Below, piece by piece: positions 23,651 to 36,044 of a stretch of 64,000 bases of DNA. The notes under the pieces were generated by a model. It was not told the DNA's origin, searched no databases, and was given only the letters and a program-made list of their open reading frames with translations. Where the stretch lies: assembly GCA_946894095.1 (NCBI GenBank), contig OX335651.1:14592501-14656500 (forward strand), in the 5' to 3' direction. Numbering within the stretch: position 1 is the stretch's first letter; each line of letters begins with the position of its first letter. A program made the position numbers and the translations under genes. This DNA is from Incurvaria masculella. Its lineage: Eukaryota; Arthropoda; Insecta; Lepidoptera; Incurvariidae.

Positions 23651-24257
23651 AAAGATAAATAAAATAGTGCATACCCTTTCATTGATTTAAACCCATGATA
23701 TCTGGCATGCAAGACTAGTCGCCGCGCCCCTGATCTACAAGCTGCTCTTAGGTGTGGTGTTTGCCATCAATGTCCAGTTTCGTAAAAAAAAATCTGCTTC
23801 GCATTTGCATCGATAAGTCAATGTATCATATGTTTCCCTAGCTCTAGAGGCGGCTCGAGTAGGGCTCTCGAACAACTCATTTTACGCATCATAGCCCTGC
23901 TTTGATTGAAAACACATTCGATATTTCCTTCGTAGCCGTACTTACGATGGTCGAATTGACAAGGCATCATTACACGTGCTTATTGTCGGGGGACACAAAA
24001 TGATGAAGTAAAATAGAGAAAACAGAGCGAGTATTATTTCCAGTGGCGTGGCACGAAAAAGTTTTTCGTTTCTATTTCTCCGATTTTACGTTCAATCTAA
24101 ATATGTTTAGTTTGCATGTCACTAAGCCGGTTATGAGTATACTTGATAACATATTAATATACAATTCATTTAGTAATGTATTATAGAGGTTGAAACCTAA
24201 TCTTACCGTAATGCTTAGTAGGGTTGGATTATCTATTAGACAGAAAAAAACTGATTT

Positions 24258-24975
24258 TTTCGGGACCCAGAGCCAAAACCCCCTGTTTCTTCCACAATTT
24301 ATCTCGACCGTACAGAAAATGTAATGGTATGCATTAATAGACCCAGAGTCAAATCCCCCTGCTTCGTCCACAATTTTTTAAGATAGTGCAGAAAATGTAA
24401 TGGAATGCGCAGCGGGACCGCGAGCCGAAACCCCTGTTTCTTCCAAAATGTTTCACGATCGTACAGAAAATGTAGTGGAATGTATAACGGGATCCACAGC
24501 CAAAACCCCCTGCTTCTTCCACAATTTTGTCAAGATCGTACGGAAAATGTAACGGGATGCATAACGGAACAGAGCCAAAACCCCATTCAGAGCAAGAGTG
24601 AGTTCGAGTTCGGGAGCGAGTTAACCTAAAAATAGCTGGGAAATATATTATTATTTAAATAACGGAAACGTTATTTATACTTTCAACGTATTTACGGGAC
24701 AGACCAGATTTTTACCTAACTGTAATAATGTTCAAGAAGTGTGGGAACATTGACTATTTAAAAAGTGAGTTGATATTTAGTGACGAATTCAAACTCACTC
24801 TTGCCCTGAATGGACCCCCTGCTTCTTTTAAAAATTTCCTCGATCGTACAGAGAATGTCTTGGAATCTATAACGGGACCCAGAGCCAAAGCCGCCTGGTT
24901 CTTCCAAAATTTTTCCCGACCGTACAGAAAACGTAATGGAATGCATAACGGGGCCAAGAAGCGGGCGTCCTCATG
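24258..24975. repeat. diverged tandem array, about 75-80-bp unit
   Basis: At least five units at 24258-24590 and two or more at 24800-24975 share GGGACCCAGAGCCAAAACCC, CTTCTTCCACAATTTT and GATCGTACAGAAAATGTAAT. The unit start repeats near 24258, 24341, 24412, 24489, 24567, 24803 and 24877. The region between the blocks (about 24660-24800) recurs in part at 30862-30958. ORFs across the array are by-products of the repeat. Confidence 0.65.
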
Positions 24976-25004
24976 GCCACATTTTGCCAAAATAACAATA
25001 ACGT

Positions 25005-25290
25005 TGACACCGTCGCGTCGGCGCGTCTGCGGCGGGGAGCGGCGGGGCGGAAGAGGCCGAGGCCGGCCTGCCGCGGTCGGTCACGTGCGGCCCATTTTGT
25101 TCGTCAGTGCGATAACAACAGATATCGCCTCCGGAGGCTGGATTCGAGTCGGAGACGTGATCGCCTCCGGGCGCAGCGCGTGCGGGCTCCTTTAATCATG
25201 CGAGCGTACCTTATTGATCACTGCGTCGGTGTCGTGTGGCCGGGTGAAGCGCAGCCCCGTCGTGCTCTTGGGCTGCGATGGATCTCTTTG
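25005..25290. promoter_or_regulatory. CpG-rich island, possible promoter
   Basis: About 285 bp of GC- and CpG-rich DNA in AT-rich surroundings. A TCAGT initiator match lies at 25104-25108 on the plus strand; no TATA box or correctly placed DPE was seen. No coding exon was found nearby, so it may be a first-exon promoter of a gene extending outside, or transposon-derived. Confidence 0.3.
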
Positions 25291-25621
25291 TACTCATTAT
25301 GGTTCTTGTTCCATCTAATGAAAATTAAAAACATTAAAAAAATATGAGTCAGCCATTGTTACAGCGTAATACATTGTATTCATTTTCCTCCCTTGGGACG
25401 AGGAAATACTTAAAAAAAGGTAAAAATACAGTCGAAAGGAGAACCTCCTCCTTTTTTGAAGTCGGTTAAAAAATCAGAAGGGAAATCATAATAATTATCG
25501 GAATAATAATCAAACCAAAACACAGTAATTATTAAAATACCATAACTAATTCATATATCTACAGGATATTTTTTTAAATTGTGCAATTCATGGCAGAAAA
25601 CCGTATGCATAATTACATTCA

Positions 25622-26540
25622 TCTAATCTAATAAATATTATAAAGGGGAAAGTTTGTAATAATGGATGGATGGATGGATGGATGGATGGATGGATGGATG
25701 GATGTTTGTTACTCTTTCACGTAAAAACTACTGAATGGATTCTAATGAAACTTTACAATAATATAGCTTATACATCAGAATAACACATAGGCTACAATTT
25801 ATAAAGATATTGTGCCCATGGGCTTTCAAACTTTCACGGGGCTGCGAAAACGATGCCGGTAGTGCTACTTCACACCAGGGGAGCGGGGCCGGGGGCGGCG
25901 GCGGGAGCGGGGCCGGGGGCGGGGCGGGCGGTCCGACTTGGTATTTCCCGCAACTTTAGGACTACTTGGTAAAATCCTTGAGAACCAATTACTCGATTTA
26001 GATGCGGATTTTTTCTACGTCTAGCCTGATTCTACTGAAAACTTATAGGCTACATAATATAACGCTTCATTACCTGAAGGGTGAGTAGAGAGTGTTAAAT
26101 TCTTATAACTTGCGAACCAGTAACCCGATTTATGTGGGTATTTTATCAATGTATAGGATCTCTGGGAGCAGTCCTGTTCGAGATAGGTTACTGTTTTCGA
26201 TGTTGAGGCTAGCTGTGGGTTGGAGTCCACGCAAAACTTACCAACATTACATGTTACTTACTTACTAGGTAAACAATGTTGCAGTGCAAGTGCAAAAAGG
26301 TTCTGGCGGCAAATGTTTTTTTTTAAATTGCCACCAAATGTCAACGAAGCTCTAAATGGGAATTATTGGATGTTTCTCAATAAATCATGCTATTTCATCT
26401 CGAACGATCTTGATTAAATTTGGTAGATGGATACATTGTCCTGGACCAGTTTGACCCTATTTTGGATCAGCCATGTGGGCTACTTTTTATCCATGAAATT
26501 CGCCGACACTAACCCGAGCGGAGCCGGGTACCGCAGCTAG
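25622..26540 (+). mobile_element. non-autonomous Helitron, copy 1
   Basis: Starts TCTAATCTAATAAATATTAT after a host A (25621) and ends CCGCAGCTAG before a host T (26541), the canonical A|TC...CTAG|T arrangement. A short CCCG...CGGG stem lies just before the end. Inside are a (GGAT)n microsatellite (about 25662-25704) and a very GC-rich tract (25875-25935). There is no Rep/helicase coding. Confidence 0.8.
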
Positions 26541-26744
26541 TAATACATAATTGCCATTATAGAATTTTTCAAGTGTGCCTTCAGGGCCAAATCCGAAACT
26601 TTAAGAAATCAAGCATCAATACATGAAGAATAAAGTAACTTATGGAAAAAATATTTATTTTTATTTAATGCATCTCCTTTGCACATCAAAGCCTCTCTCA
26701 TAAAATGAGACAATATCTACAACACTAGTCTTAAATATGACAAA
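26541..26744. other. 204-bp spacer between the Helitrons
   Basis: Ordinary AT-rich sequence with no repeat recognised. Confidence 0.4.
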
Positions 26745-27893
26745 CTAGCTGCGGTACCCGGCTCCGCTCGGGTTAGTGTCGGCTAAATTATCTCATGGAT
26801 AAAAAGTAGCCCACATGACTGGTCCAAAATAGGGTCAAACTGGTCCAGGACAATGTATCCATGTACCAAATTTAATCAAGATCGTTCGAGCCGAAATAGC
26901 ATGATTTAATGAGAAACATCCAATAATTCCCATTTAGAGCTTCGTTGACGTTTGGTGGCTATTTAAAAAAAAACATTTGCCGCGAGAACCTTTCTGCACT
27001 TTCACTGCTACATTGCTTACTTAGTAAGTAACGTGTAACGTAGGTAAGTTTTGCGTGGACTCCAACCCACAGCCAGCCTCAACATCGAAAACAGTTACCC
27101 ATCTCGAACCTGACTGCTCCCAGAGATGCTATACATTGATAAAATACGCACATAAATCAGGTAAGTGGTTCGCATGTTATAAGACTTTAAGACTCACTAC
27201 TTACCCTTCTGGTAATGAAGCGTTATATTATATAATCTATAAGTTTTTAGTAGAATCAGGCTAGACGTAGATACAATGCACATCTAAATCGAGTAATTGG
27301 TTCTCAAGGATTTTATTCTGTTGGTCGCTCCTCCGGCGATTTAGCGTGATGCCAAGTAGTCCTAAAGTTGCAGGAAATACCAAGCCGTACTTCAGTAAAA
27401 GTAAGCGCTGCCGCCGCAAAGCCGAGCCGTGCATAGCATTGCAGTTTATATGACAGCCCCATCTTAGCGTAAGCGGAACTGAATTCTATCTAGCCAATCC
27501 TAATTTCCGGGTAGTTAAATGTACATGTACTAAGTTTTACAAATCGCTAGTGCCTTGAAAATTCGCCAAACGGACACCAAACAGTCACGACGTCTGCCCT
27601 CCCCCCGCCGCCGCTCCCCGCCACCGCCCCCGGCTCCTTTCCCCTAGTGTGAAGTATCGCTACCGGCATCGTTTTCGCAGCCCCGTGAAAGTTCTAAAGC
27701 CCATGGGCACATAAATTGTAGCCTATGTGTTATTCTGATGTATAAGCTATATTATTGTAAAGTTTCATTAGAATCCATTCAGTAGTTTTTACGTGAAAGA
27801 GTAACAAACATCCATCCATCCATCCATCCATCCATCCATCCATCCATCCATTATTACAAACTTTCCCCTTTATAATATTTATTAGATATTAGA
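26745..27893 (-). mobile_element. non-autonomous Helitron, copy 2, inverted
   Basis: The same family as 25622-26540 on the other strand: 5' TC at 27893-27892 and CTAG end at 26748-26745, with host A and T at the two edges. It carries about 230 bp more interior sequence, including a C-rich tract at about 27598-27650 and a (CATC)n run at about 27808-27850. Confidence 0.8.
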
Positions 27894-30090
27894 TGACCAG
27901 ATTCTAATCTAAGTATGTAAAATAACCAAAAAAGTGTCTTGTCAAAAAAACCAGAACGCCATTTTCATTAAGAATTATGAAATTATGAAACCATTTACCA
28001 CCATTTGAAACCAGATTTTTCATTATGAGACCATTATGAAACCTTCAAAATTCTCCAGGATATTTTTTTGTTTTTTATAGATTTTTGAAATTAAAATTAA
28101 TTATAAATATTCTAAAAACATTTGTTCGCAGTATTAGGCTGTTTTTCGTAGCATCTTTTTATACAATTTTCATTTCTCTATCTTAATAATTGGGGACGCT
28201 AGCCCCCGGTTGCACTTTTATTGCAAACGAGTACTGTACTGAAGCGATCAAAACATCATTTTCAATGCTAAAATAAAAAAATAAAAAAATCTTTTTTTAT
28301 TAATAAAAAACGAATTCAATGAATTGATTAAGAACTGAAATCATTGTTATAAAAAGAGCAAAATCAATGACGTCACCGAGTTTTTGTGACGTGTCCAAGT
28401 TTTTCGGTGGACGCGAGAACTATCTCCTGGCCAGGTGCTTTTTTTCCCATTACGTTTGGGTTACTCCCTTGGCAGGGACATTATATCCTGCAATTTTTCT
28501 GACAGGGTCGATAATTTCGAATTTCGGTTAGGAACGGAGTTGTAGAGTAATGCGGGTCGCCTGCGACTGTGTTGTCGTTCGAAAAAACACCGAACATGAT
28601 TTTGCAAACAAAAAGGGGGCGTGGTTTGAGTGAACCATGGCGGAAGAAAAACATGTTCGCGTTTGCCTGCGGAGAATAGTGAAGGGAAAGGTGACTCTTT
28701 TTTACTGATACCGTTATATACTTACACAGATAAATGTAGGTCTGCACGAAACTTAATTCACTTTCGAGATAATTAAAGATTTCTCCTTAACAAACTGGCA
28801 GAGGAAGGAGTCCGTTTCACAAAGAACAACAGTTTAATTACGAAAAGGGAATCGCGCCGAATCGCGTTATTAACGAACGAGTTGTTCCATCTCACGCTGT
28901 AATAAAATATGAATAGGTGGCGGCTCCCCGCGGGATTCTAGGGAGCGGTGTACACCCGGAGATTAGGGTGCGTTCACTCAGGGCTGGTGTTCAAAGAGAA
29001 ACAAACTCAAACAATGAATAAGCTCATGTGGGCTGCTACAGCGGAGACTGAGCTATGTATTACTTATGTAACGTTTTCTTATTAATTTTCGAGTAAATTA
29101 TGACTGTGTACTGCCTTCATGTCAGTGTCTTGTTGATACTTCGTAAGAATATGTATTCATTTATTTATCCATTTTCAAAGCATTAGAAAAATTGTAAATT
29201 CAACAATCTAATATTAATTCATAATAAATATCAAATTGAAATATAATACCAAATCTCACAAAATACTATATCAAATGAAAATAGTAGAATATTTATAATG
29301 TTTAAAATATATAAAAAATACAGTAGCTTATCAAAAAAGTACAATTTTATTCATTTATGAAATGAAATTAAAACAAAATACAATATCATCAAAAGTACAA
29401 CACATTATACATATATGTATTTCGTATATGTATATATGTACTCAATATTTTTTAAAAACAAAATACAATTTGAAACTTAGCTTTAATATATGTATTAAGC
29501 TACTACATAACTATCAGTGAAACGAGGCCTACGGCCACACGGGTTGTGAATTGAATCCCCGGAATTTATAATTCAACACATTTTATTTAATTTTTATATG
29601 TGACACCTTCATCAACTGACCCTGCACCCTCTCGGAAAGGAGGGGGTCCAGCATCAGAGGGTGGAGGTCTCACCAAGTTCTACACAGGGGAGCCTGGATA
29701 GATAGGAACGCGGGTGGAGCCAAGACTGGATATGAGCTGAGCCTGGATAGAGCGGTACCTGGGTGGAGCGGAGCCTGGCTGGAGTCGATTCTGAAAGGCA
29801 GCACATCCTGAACGCGCGCGGAAGGCCCTAGAAGCCAACTTCGTCACTTGGACGGATAGTCCAGCGGGTCCTCCATCGGTTGGAGTAGAGCGCCATTCGA
29901 TTTCCACATTTCTCCATAAAATGATGTTACTCCATGTTTACAAAAAAACCACAAGATCACACGGCTTTGTGTAGAGACATTCTATCACCTCCAAATAAAC
30001 AAACAAAGACGTAGGTATAGTGCTTCAACTCAACTTTGCGTGCGGAGCTATGGTGCGTGAACTTGTAAACATGCAGTGACCCTCAGAAGC
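27894..30090. other. gene-free stretch
   Basis: 29100-29510 is very AT-rich. 29600-29910 is GC-balanced with repeated GAGCCTGG(A/C)TGGAG-like strings and may be transposon remains. No gene is supported. Confidence 0.25.
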
Positions 30091-30096
30091 CTGATC

Positions 30097-30552
30097 AACG
30101 CCATCTGCCGAATAACATCGATATTACCACTGTTTGGCCGGTTTGGTAGAAAACGATTTTTAAGTTGTTTGATACTATTACGAGATGGCGCTAGCAATAG
30201 TGAAAAGTACGTGAAGTAAGAAGTTTAAGACGTTCCTCAACAGATGGCGATAAGGTTCATGGCTCACTTATTATCTGCTCAGATGTTCAAGTATTATGAT
30301 TTCAGTGAAACATTCCTGCTTTTGTTGTTGACTTTGAGGACTTCTATCCAACTAGCTGTGATAGATAAGCCAGAGTGCCAAAAATAATTTAAAGGCGCCA
30401 TCTGTTGGATTTTGGAGACATGATTTGAGCTTTTTGAGAACCATAGAAATAATATTGTTTGTGGCGCCATCTTGAGATGAGTAAAAAAACTGTTATTTAT
30501 GTCCACCACAAAGATAATTTAAAGATTATTCTAAACTCCAACAGAGGTCGCC
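30097..30552. promoter_or_regulatory. cluster of six CTCF-like (AGATGGCG) motifs
   Basis: CTCF-type cores occur at 30097-30109 (-), 30183-30191 (+), 30242-30250 (+), 30394-30408 (-), 30463-30476 (-) and 30538-30552 (+). The best, on the minus strand at 30394-30408, reads CCAACAGATGGCGCC and matches 12 of 13 positions of CCASYAGRKGGCR. Overlap with the GCCAT core of Pho/YY1 sites is an alternative reading. Confidence 0.4.
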
Positions 30553-30861
30553 AGCGTTGATAAAATATTGTCCGTGGTATCATAAATTAGGTAATAATTT
30601 TGGTTATGGTTGTTATGTTTAAAAAACAAAAAGAAACAAAACTATGGAAAAAAGGAAATTATTAATAAGTTAAATAAATGTGAACTCATTCTGCATAATT
30701 ACGTCCACGTTCGAGTCCGACCCGATAAATTTTGCACTAATCGGAAGTGGACGTTACCGCTAGTTCGAGTTGTCATTATGGGAAAACTTTTGTGATTGGT
30801 TGAAAATTGAGTGAGTCTGACTCGAACGTTCGAGTACAAATAACCCGGTAGACCCCCCTAT

Positions 30862-30958
30862 TTTTACCAAACTATAATGTTCTAGAACTGTGGAAACATG
30901 AAATATGTATTTAAAAAAGTGAGTTGATATTCACTCTTACCTGAATGGGCCCCCTGGG
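30862..30958 (+). repeat. fragment of the 24.7-kb repeat
   Basis: Shares TTTTTACCAAACTATAATGTTC, AAAAAGTGAGTTGATATT and CCTGAATGGGCCCCCTG, in order, with about 24705-24820. Confidence 0.55.
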
Positions 30959-31414
30959 GTGAGATAGATACATTATTGTGCAATTTAAAATGTATGTACG
31001 ACTAGGTAAAATCTACATTTTCGTACTAAGCAAGTACACGCCCTTTTTTGAACGAATATGAAATATTGAGTTATTGAGAGCAATTGAGTAAGAGCCTCCT
31101 CAATATTCCGTGGTACGGGCGGAGGGAATTGGAAAACACCTCGGAAAATACACTGCCCTTGAAGAATTTGTATGTTGGTCTCAATCCAGCATTGCACTAT
31201 GATTATAAAGTTTTTTTTACAGATTTCTTTCTTTAATTAATGTGTGCTTGCTTCACGGTCGATTCTACATGAACAAATTTTTTGGTGATCAAACGCTATT
31301 CAGCCTGATTGTTTTAGACCTGATAATCACTAGATTAATATAAAGTTCAGAAGAGGAATCTAGCAAAAAATACATTTGTAATTTAAAAAACACTGGATTG
31401 GAATTCGATGTTTT

Positions 31415-31665
31415 TTATGCAACCTGACATGGATGGCTAATATCATACAGCTACCGTCATGATATTGCCCAACACACCACATTCCCGAAGTAATTATATG
31501 CCATGCCAGGACCTTCCCTTTATGAGCACGGTTACACCATAGCTTCATCCAATGCGGTGGTACCCACCCGGGCGGGCTTAACCCAACCATCTAGTAGCTG
31601 AAAAATACCTACAGTTTGACATGGGTTCCGAATCATAGAATAGCTCGCATTTATAACGAATTATG
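31415..31665 (-). mobile_element. SINE family S copy
   Basis: Carries the body (CATGGATGGCTAAT..., CCCGGGCGGGCTTAACCC inverted) and part of the region next to the tRNA head (AGCTCGCATTTATAACGAA). The head itself is lost. Confidence 0.6.
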
Positions 31666-32139
31666 TTAATTAAAAAAAAATACGTTGTTTATTTTTTTGC
31701 GTTTGTCTTCTAAATATTTAACTCTATTATAAATCAGACGGTAGAATTAAAATACCGAATTTGGACCATATTTTAAATGTATTGTCATATGCGATTATGT
31801 GTTAGTTTTAGATTATATCGATGTGTGTTGTCCATTCAGTAAAATTGGTTAGTTATTTTAAAAAGTCAAACAGACCGGAAATTAACAATTATAAGGTACC
31901 TATATATTTTTTGATTAAATAGTTATATCTATTTTGACTGCAAGTTGAAATAAAAATTTAAGAATCTCTTTGGTAGACAACTTTTCTTTCGAACAAGTTT
32001 GGTACTTCAGAATCATTCAAAACTGCCACCTTATACATAATACATGCTTATAATTATTCGGTATGTGGGTTCCGTCCACCGCTGCATGTCGACGCTCCGA
32101 TGATTGTGGTAATAGGCGACTTCGTAGTGCGGATTGCAA

Positions 32140-32330
32140 GTAAAATTACTTCATTTCCTTGCTTAGTCGGTTGCAGGATTAATCCCGCCCGGGATGGTAC
32201 AATTGCACTGAATGAACGATGGCCGAAGCAGCAAATTAATTTGTCCGTGTTTTCCATCCAGTTAAATGTATATAATAAGGAAGGTTCTGGCATATCACCT
32301 AGTTCCCATGAGGTGCATGTAGGAGGCTTA
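32140..32330 (+). mobile_element. SINE family S copy, truncated
   Basis: Shares TAATCCCGCCCGGGATGGTA, TTGTCCGTGTTTTCCATCC and GGAAGGTTCTGGCAT with the full-length copy. Confidence 0.55.
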
Positions 32331-33580
32331 TACTTCAGTGTGTTTTTGTAGTTTCCTCGGCATAACTTGAAACATAAATGGTAATTTGTGATCTTGATTC
32401 TGGGCCAATAAATGGCTTAAATCCATAATTAAATAAATCCATCCTTAATTAAATCCATATTTTTTTATTGATTTTTATAATTACATTAGATTTTTGAAAT
32501 AACATGCATGTCGTTTACTTTGAAACCTAAATACTGGTATTAGGGAAAATGTATTTTTCTGTCTGTGAAATTTAGAAAACATTTCTTTCCAGTAAATTCA
32601 TATGAAAGTAAACGAGCGTACATGTAATTATGATTCCAAATTCCAAATTCGGCAACTATGTAAGTAAAAATGCAATTTCATTGTTTCTAAAATGTAACTT
32701 TATTATTTTACATTTTGTTTACGTGTTCACGATGAATGGTGAGAAGAAATTCAAGTACAATTCCAAAGATATTTTCGTTTCCTCCAAGTTATCTAGAATT
32801 CACCAAAAAATAAGTTACTTCTTGTACCTAAGACGCTAAACATTTCTTAGTAGAGGGTTCATGGAATTCAAGCGGAAAATTATAAAGTCAACGTTTTGAT
32901 TCGGTTTAACAAATAATTTTATAGTGGTTTTGATAAGCAATAGTTTAGGTAAATACATAAAATACTCATAATGTTACCTTGGACCTAACTCCAGAGTTAT
33001 AAACGTATCAATGCAAAACCAATACATGGATTATATTTTGACATTTGTATCAAACAAAGTTTGGAGAATGTACTCAAGTTAAGGATAAAAAGACAAAGGG
33101 TTGATAACAATATTATATATAACTTATAGCTTGTCAATAATACATGTACAGACGGCGTTGCGAAAAACGGTCTGTTTCTTAATCAAACATGGCTTTTTTA
33201 AGTTTACCTATCCATAAATGAGAAAAATGTACTAAATGTTTTTATTTTGATTCGTTTCAATTCACAGCTGATCTACCAACATTTATAACTGAAATAGTAT
33301 GGTAGTAGCGAATAATCCCACATTGATTGAAATACATAAAGGATAAAGTCAACATTGTACTGTACAACATTTCAGTCTCACTATGTATGATAAGTAAATA
33401 AAATATTGTTTCAAATCTGCCATGACAACAACAAAAACATTGCTTTACCTTTCATAAATTACGAGTTGAATGAGTTTCTCACATATTTGATCGCATTACT
33501 TGAATTTTCTACTTGGACGTCGTAATCTACAAGACTACGACATACTACGGTTTCTACAATCAAAATAATTACACTTTGTT
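32331..33580. other. gene-free AT-rich stretch
   Basis: Nothing recognised on either strand; lies downstream of the minus-strand gene at 34-36 kb. Confidence 0.3.
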
Positions 33581-33587
33581 AAGGCAT

Positions 33588-33593
33588 TTTATT
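33588..33593 (-). terminator. AATAAA poly(A) signal
   Basis: On the minus strand, 520 bases after the stop codon of the 34-36 kb gene. It is the first AATAAA noticed and would give a 3' UTR of about 0.5 kb. Confidence 0.4.
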
Positions 33594-34112
33594 ACTTATT
33601 GGATTTTCGTCACTAATATGCGCGACCGCACTTTCCTAAGGTCAATTTACTTCAGTTAAATTAATACGCTAGTTAAAATTCAAATTGACTATCACTCAAA
33701 TTCTACTTAATTCACATTTTGGACTACACAATAACATTATTCACACACGGAACGCTATCATTCATACCGAACTTATCGACAATCATAATCATAATACTTA
33801 AATACAGCAATACACCATCAAGCCTACGGACTACCGTCGCAAGTGAAAACGTAAGATTCGATAATGAAAGGACAAATATTCGTCAATGCGTGCGTCCTCG
33901 GTGTGAATCTAATAGGCGCTTGATGAGGGTATCATCTTGTCACATCGCCGAGTTCCACTACTCTTAGGTGTCGTCAATCAGCGCAATCAATGTAGGTACT
34001 AGGAATATCTTAAATTACAACAATCATACGCAAGACACGAACTGATTTGTATCCACTGATATGTACGCTATTAGATATCAGAGAACGTAGGATATGTGGT
34101 GCGATGTGCAGA

Positions 34113-34277
34113 TCAGTACACGTAGATTTGTTTGAGCTGCGGTTTGAGCTCGGGGGGTATACTATACACCTCTTGCTCGGGCTTCTTCTTGACGAGACGT
34201 TTCCAGCGGCCTCCGATGTTCTTGCGTAAACTACGGAAACTCGCCCTCTCGTTGCCCAGGGGCTGCATCAAGTTGTC
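34113..34277 (-). CDS. last coding exon of a two-exon gene, basic C-terminal domain
   Basis: The acceptor CTTTCTTCTTTCCAG ends at 34278. The exon encodes 54 residues and a TGA at 34115-34113. It joins the exon at 35841-36044 in phase 0 across a 1,563-bp intron. The product is strongly basic in its middle (SFRSLRKNIGGRWKRLVKKK) and ends PPELKPQLKQIYVY. Codon use is GC3-rich and unlike the flanks, and both splice sites are near consensus, so this is a real host exon. The family was not recognised; the basic block could bind nucleic acid or membranes, and the short C-terminus could be a binding motif, both guesses. Confidence 0.8.
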   Translation of the reverse strand, partial: DNLMQPLGNERASFRSLRKNIGGRWKRLVKKKPEQEVYSIPPELKPQLKQIYVY

Positions 34278-35840
34278 CTGGAAAGAAGAAAGACATTTGT
34301 TAGAGATGTCAATGACGAATTCTTTCTAGACGCCGGAATCAGCGTTTATTCAAGAGGAAATCGGGGGATGATATTCGCCAAAGTTTTGTTATTTAACAGG
34401 AACTGGGAGCGGATAGACACACGAAACAAACCGGAGGTGAGTGACCGAGGGGAGCGTTGCCCGATTTAGCAAATCCGTTAGAATCCCGAGGCATGGCGGC
34501 GCCTGCACTTTGCACAGCAACCGACCGCGACGCGACGAGCGTTGCGTGCACTCAAACGAAAGCCGTTACACAACGCTACATTATATGTATGTAGACCCTT
34601 TTGTAGCGATGAGAAAGGTTTTATTTAGAAGGGACTTCAACGGATGCGAGTTCCTCGAACCGAATGGATCGTCCTTTGGACGCAGGTAGCAAAATGTATT
34701 TGTTCGACGGGGGAACGAGATAGAATTTTAGTTAGGAGAGCGTGCGAAGGGACGAAGTATATTTCATTATTTGCCCCTCGACGGGACTATACAAAAGAGG
34801 GACCGACCAAAGAGACAATGGCGTCCAGACGCTCTTTCATGCCAACAGGTATAACGGAGATCAGTCTGAGTATTTATAAGTTCACTGGCCAAAAGACTCA
34901 CAATGGAATACTTGGAGGACTGAAGGTCGTTGGTGTCGCTAAGCGAGGTATTTAAATCTGGTGGTCTTGACCAGGAAGCGAGGATGCTAATGTTGCCAAG
35001 TAAATGTGACGCCACACAAATGGCAAACGTGAAGAGCCTTGAATACCGTATCGGAGTCAACGTTAAAACGTATACATTAGCTTCCTGGTGTGTGGCGATG
35101 TCGGTAAGTGCTCATTGAAACTAGTTGTTACTACTGGTTACCGCCATAGGATGACGACTCTATTGATTGAATCAGACATGCGATCGAGTTTCAAATAATA
35201 ACAAATAGAAACAGTTTCAATATTCGTATATAATGTAGATAGCTTGCATGTTTATGGATTTAATGAATGTAGGTTCGGTTCCTGCATCGTTTCATATTCA
35301 CAATACCTATCAGTTTTGCAGTGATTAATAATTACTTTATTTAGCGGGTATCATTGAAGCTTACATCTTAAATCAAAATAAACCTGAGATACTTTTAAAA
35401 TAGTTCGAAAAACTTGGGAGTTCTGACAGAATACATTATTCAACAATGTCTGGCACGTTCGGAAACGGTTGCTAGTCGATAACGATTTCCGGTGTCGTGT
35501 CAAAGATTCGGAGCGTGGCGAGTATGGAGCGGTAGCGCCAGTCTCTCCGCCGCCGCGCCCGTTTGACGGTTAGCCTCGACTGGAAGTTGTAGGCATATAT
35601 TGTGTCTGTATTTATACCACGCTAACTACACACAGCCGCACAGAGAAAGAAGGCCAGAGCGTTGCAACATCGGTTAGCTCCGGTGTAGCTTTCTACTTTG
35701 CTCGCGAGCATTCAAATTATTTTTTCTGCTTTACAGTCACGGTTCCGCTTCTTCTGACCCCCTTTGCGCTTTGTGCAGGATGTGTGCTATATTCGGTTGC
35801 ACAGCGTGGAGATGAGGGAGGCGAAGCGTTATGGACGTAC
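34278..35840 (-). other. intron of the two-exon gene
   Basis: Phase-0 intron with GTACGT donor and CAG acceptor. It contains GC-richer patches (34440-34560 and 35500-35580) and a second TATA-like element (35609-35616). Confidence 0.6.
35609..35616 (-). promoter_or_regulatory. possible intronic alternative promoter
   Basis: TATAAATA on the minus strand, with a CCAGTC initiator-like match about 35 bases downstream and GC-rich sequence after it. It could drive a shorter transcript joining the exon at 34277. The spacing is slightly long, so this is weak. Confidence 0.25.
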
Positions 35841-36044
35841 CTGATCATTAGAGACGTAGGGCGGCGGCAGCGGGGGCGGGAACTGCCACAGCGGCTGCTG
35901 GCGGAATGCGAGGGGCTCGGGCGGCGGCGGAGGAGCCGCCTGGAGCACCTCGGCGGGGTGCACCGACGGAGAGTGCTCCTCCCGCTTGCGCAGCTTGCTG
36001 CGAACAATCCGGATGGCCATCATGGTACCGTTGCTTCCGACCAT
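35841..36044 (-). CDS. first coding exon of the two-exon gene, proline-rich
   Basis: The first ATG in the frame (36044-36042) has a good insect start context (CAACATGG). The frame is open further up, to a TGA near 36125, but only with GTG, so ATG at 36044 is chosen. The 68 residues include IRIVRSKLRKREEH, then a proline-rich run (APPPPPEP ... FPPPLPPPYV), and end at a consensus donor CAG|GTACGT (35841/35840). Joined to 34277-34113 it gives 122 residues with no membrane segment or signal peptide. Small size, a TATA promoter and low-complexity content suggest a regulatory or adaptor protein (inference). No family was recognised. Confidence 0.75.

Noticed and set aside
24728..25347. 155- and 124-codon ORFs
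   Set aside because: They run from a tandem repeat into a GC-rich island, with no start context or domain.
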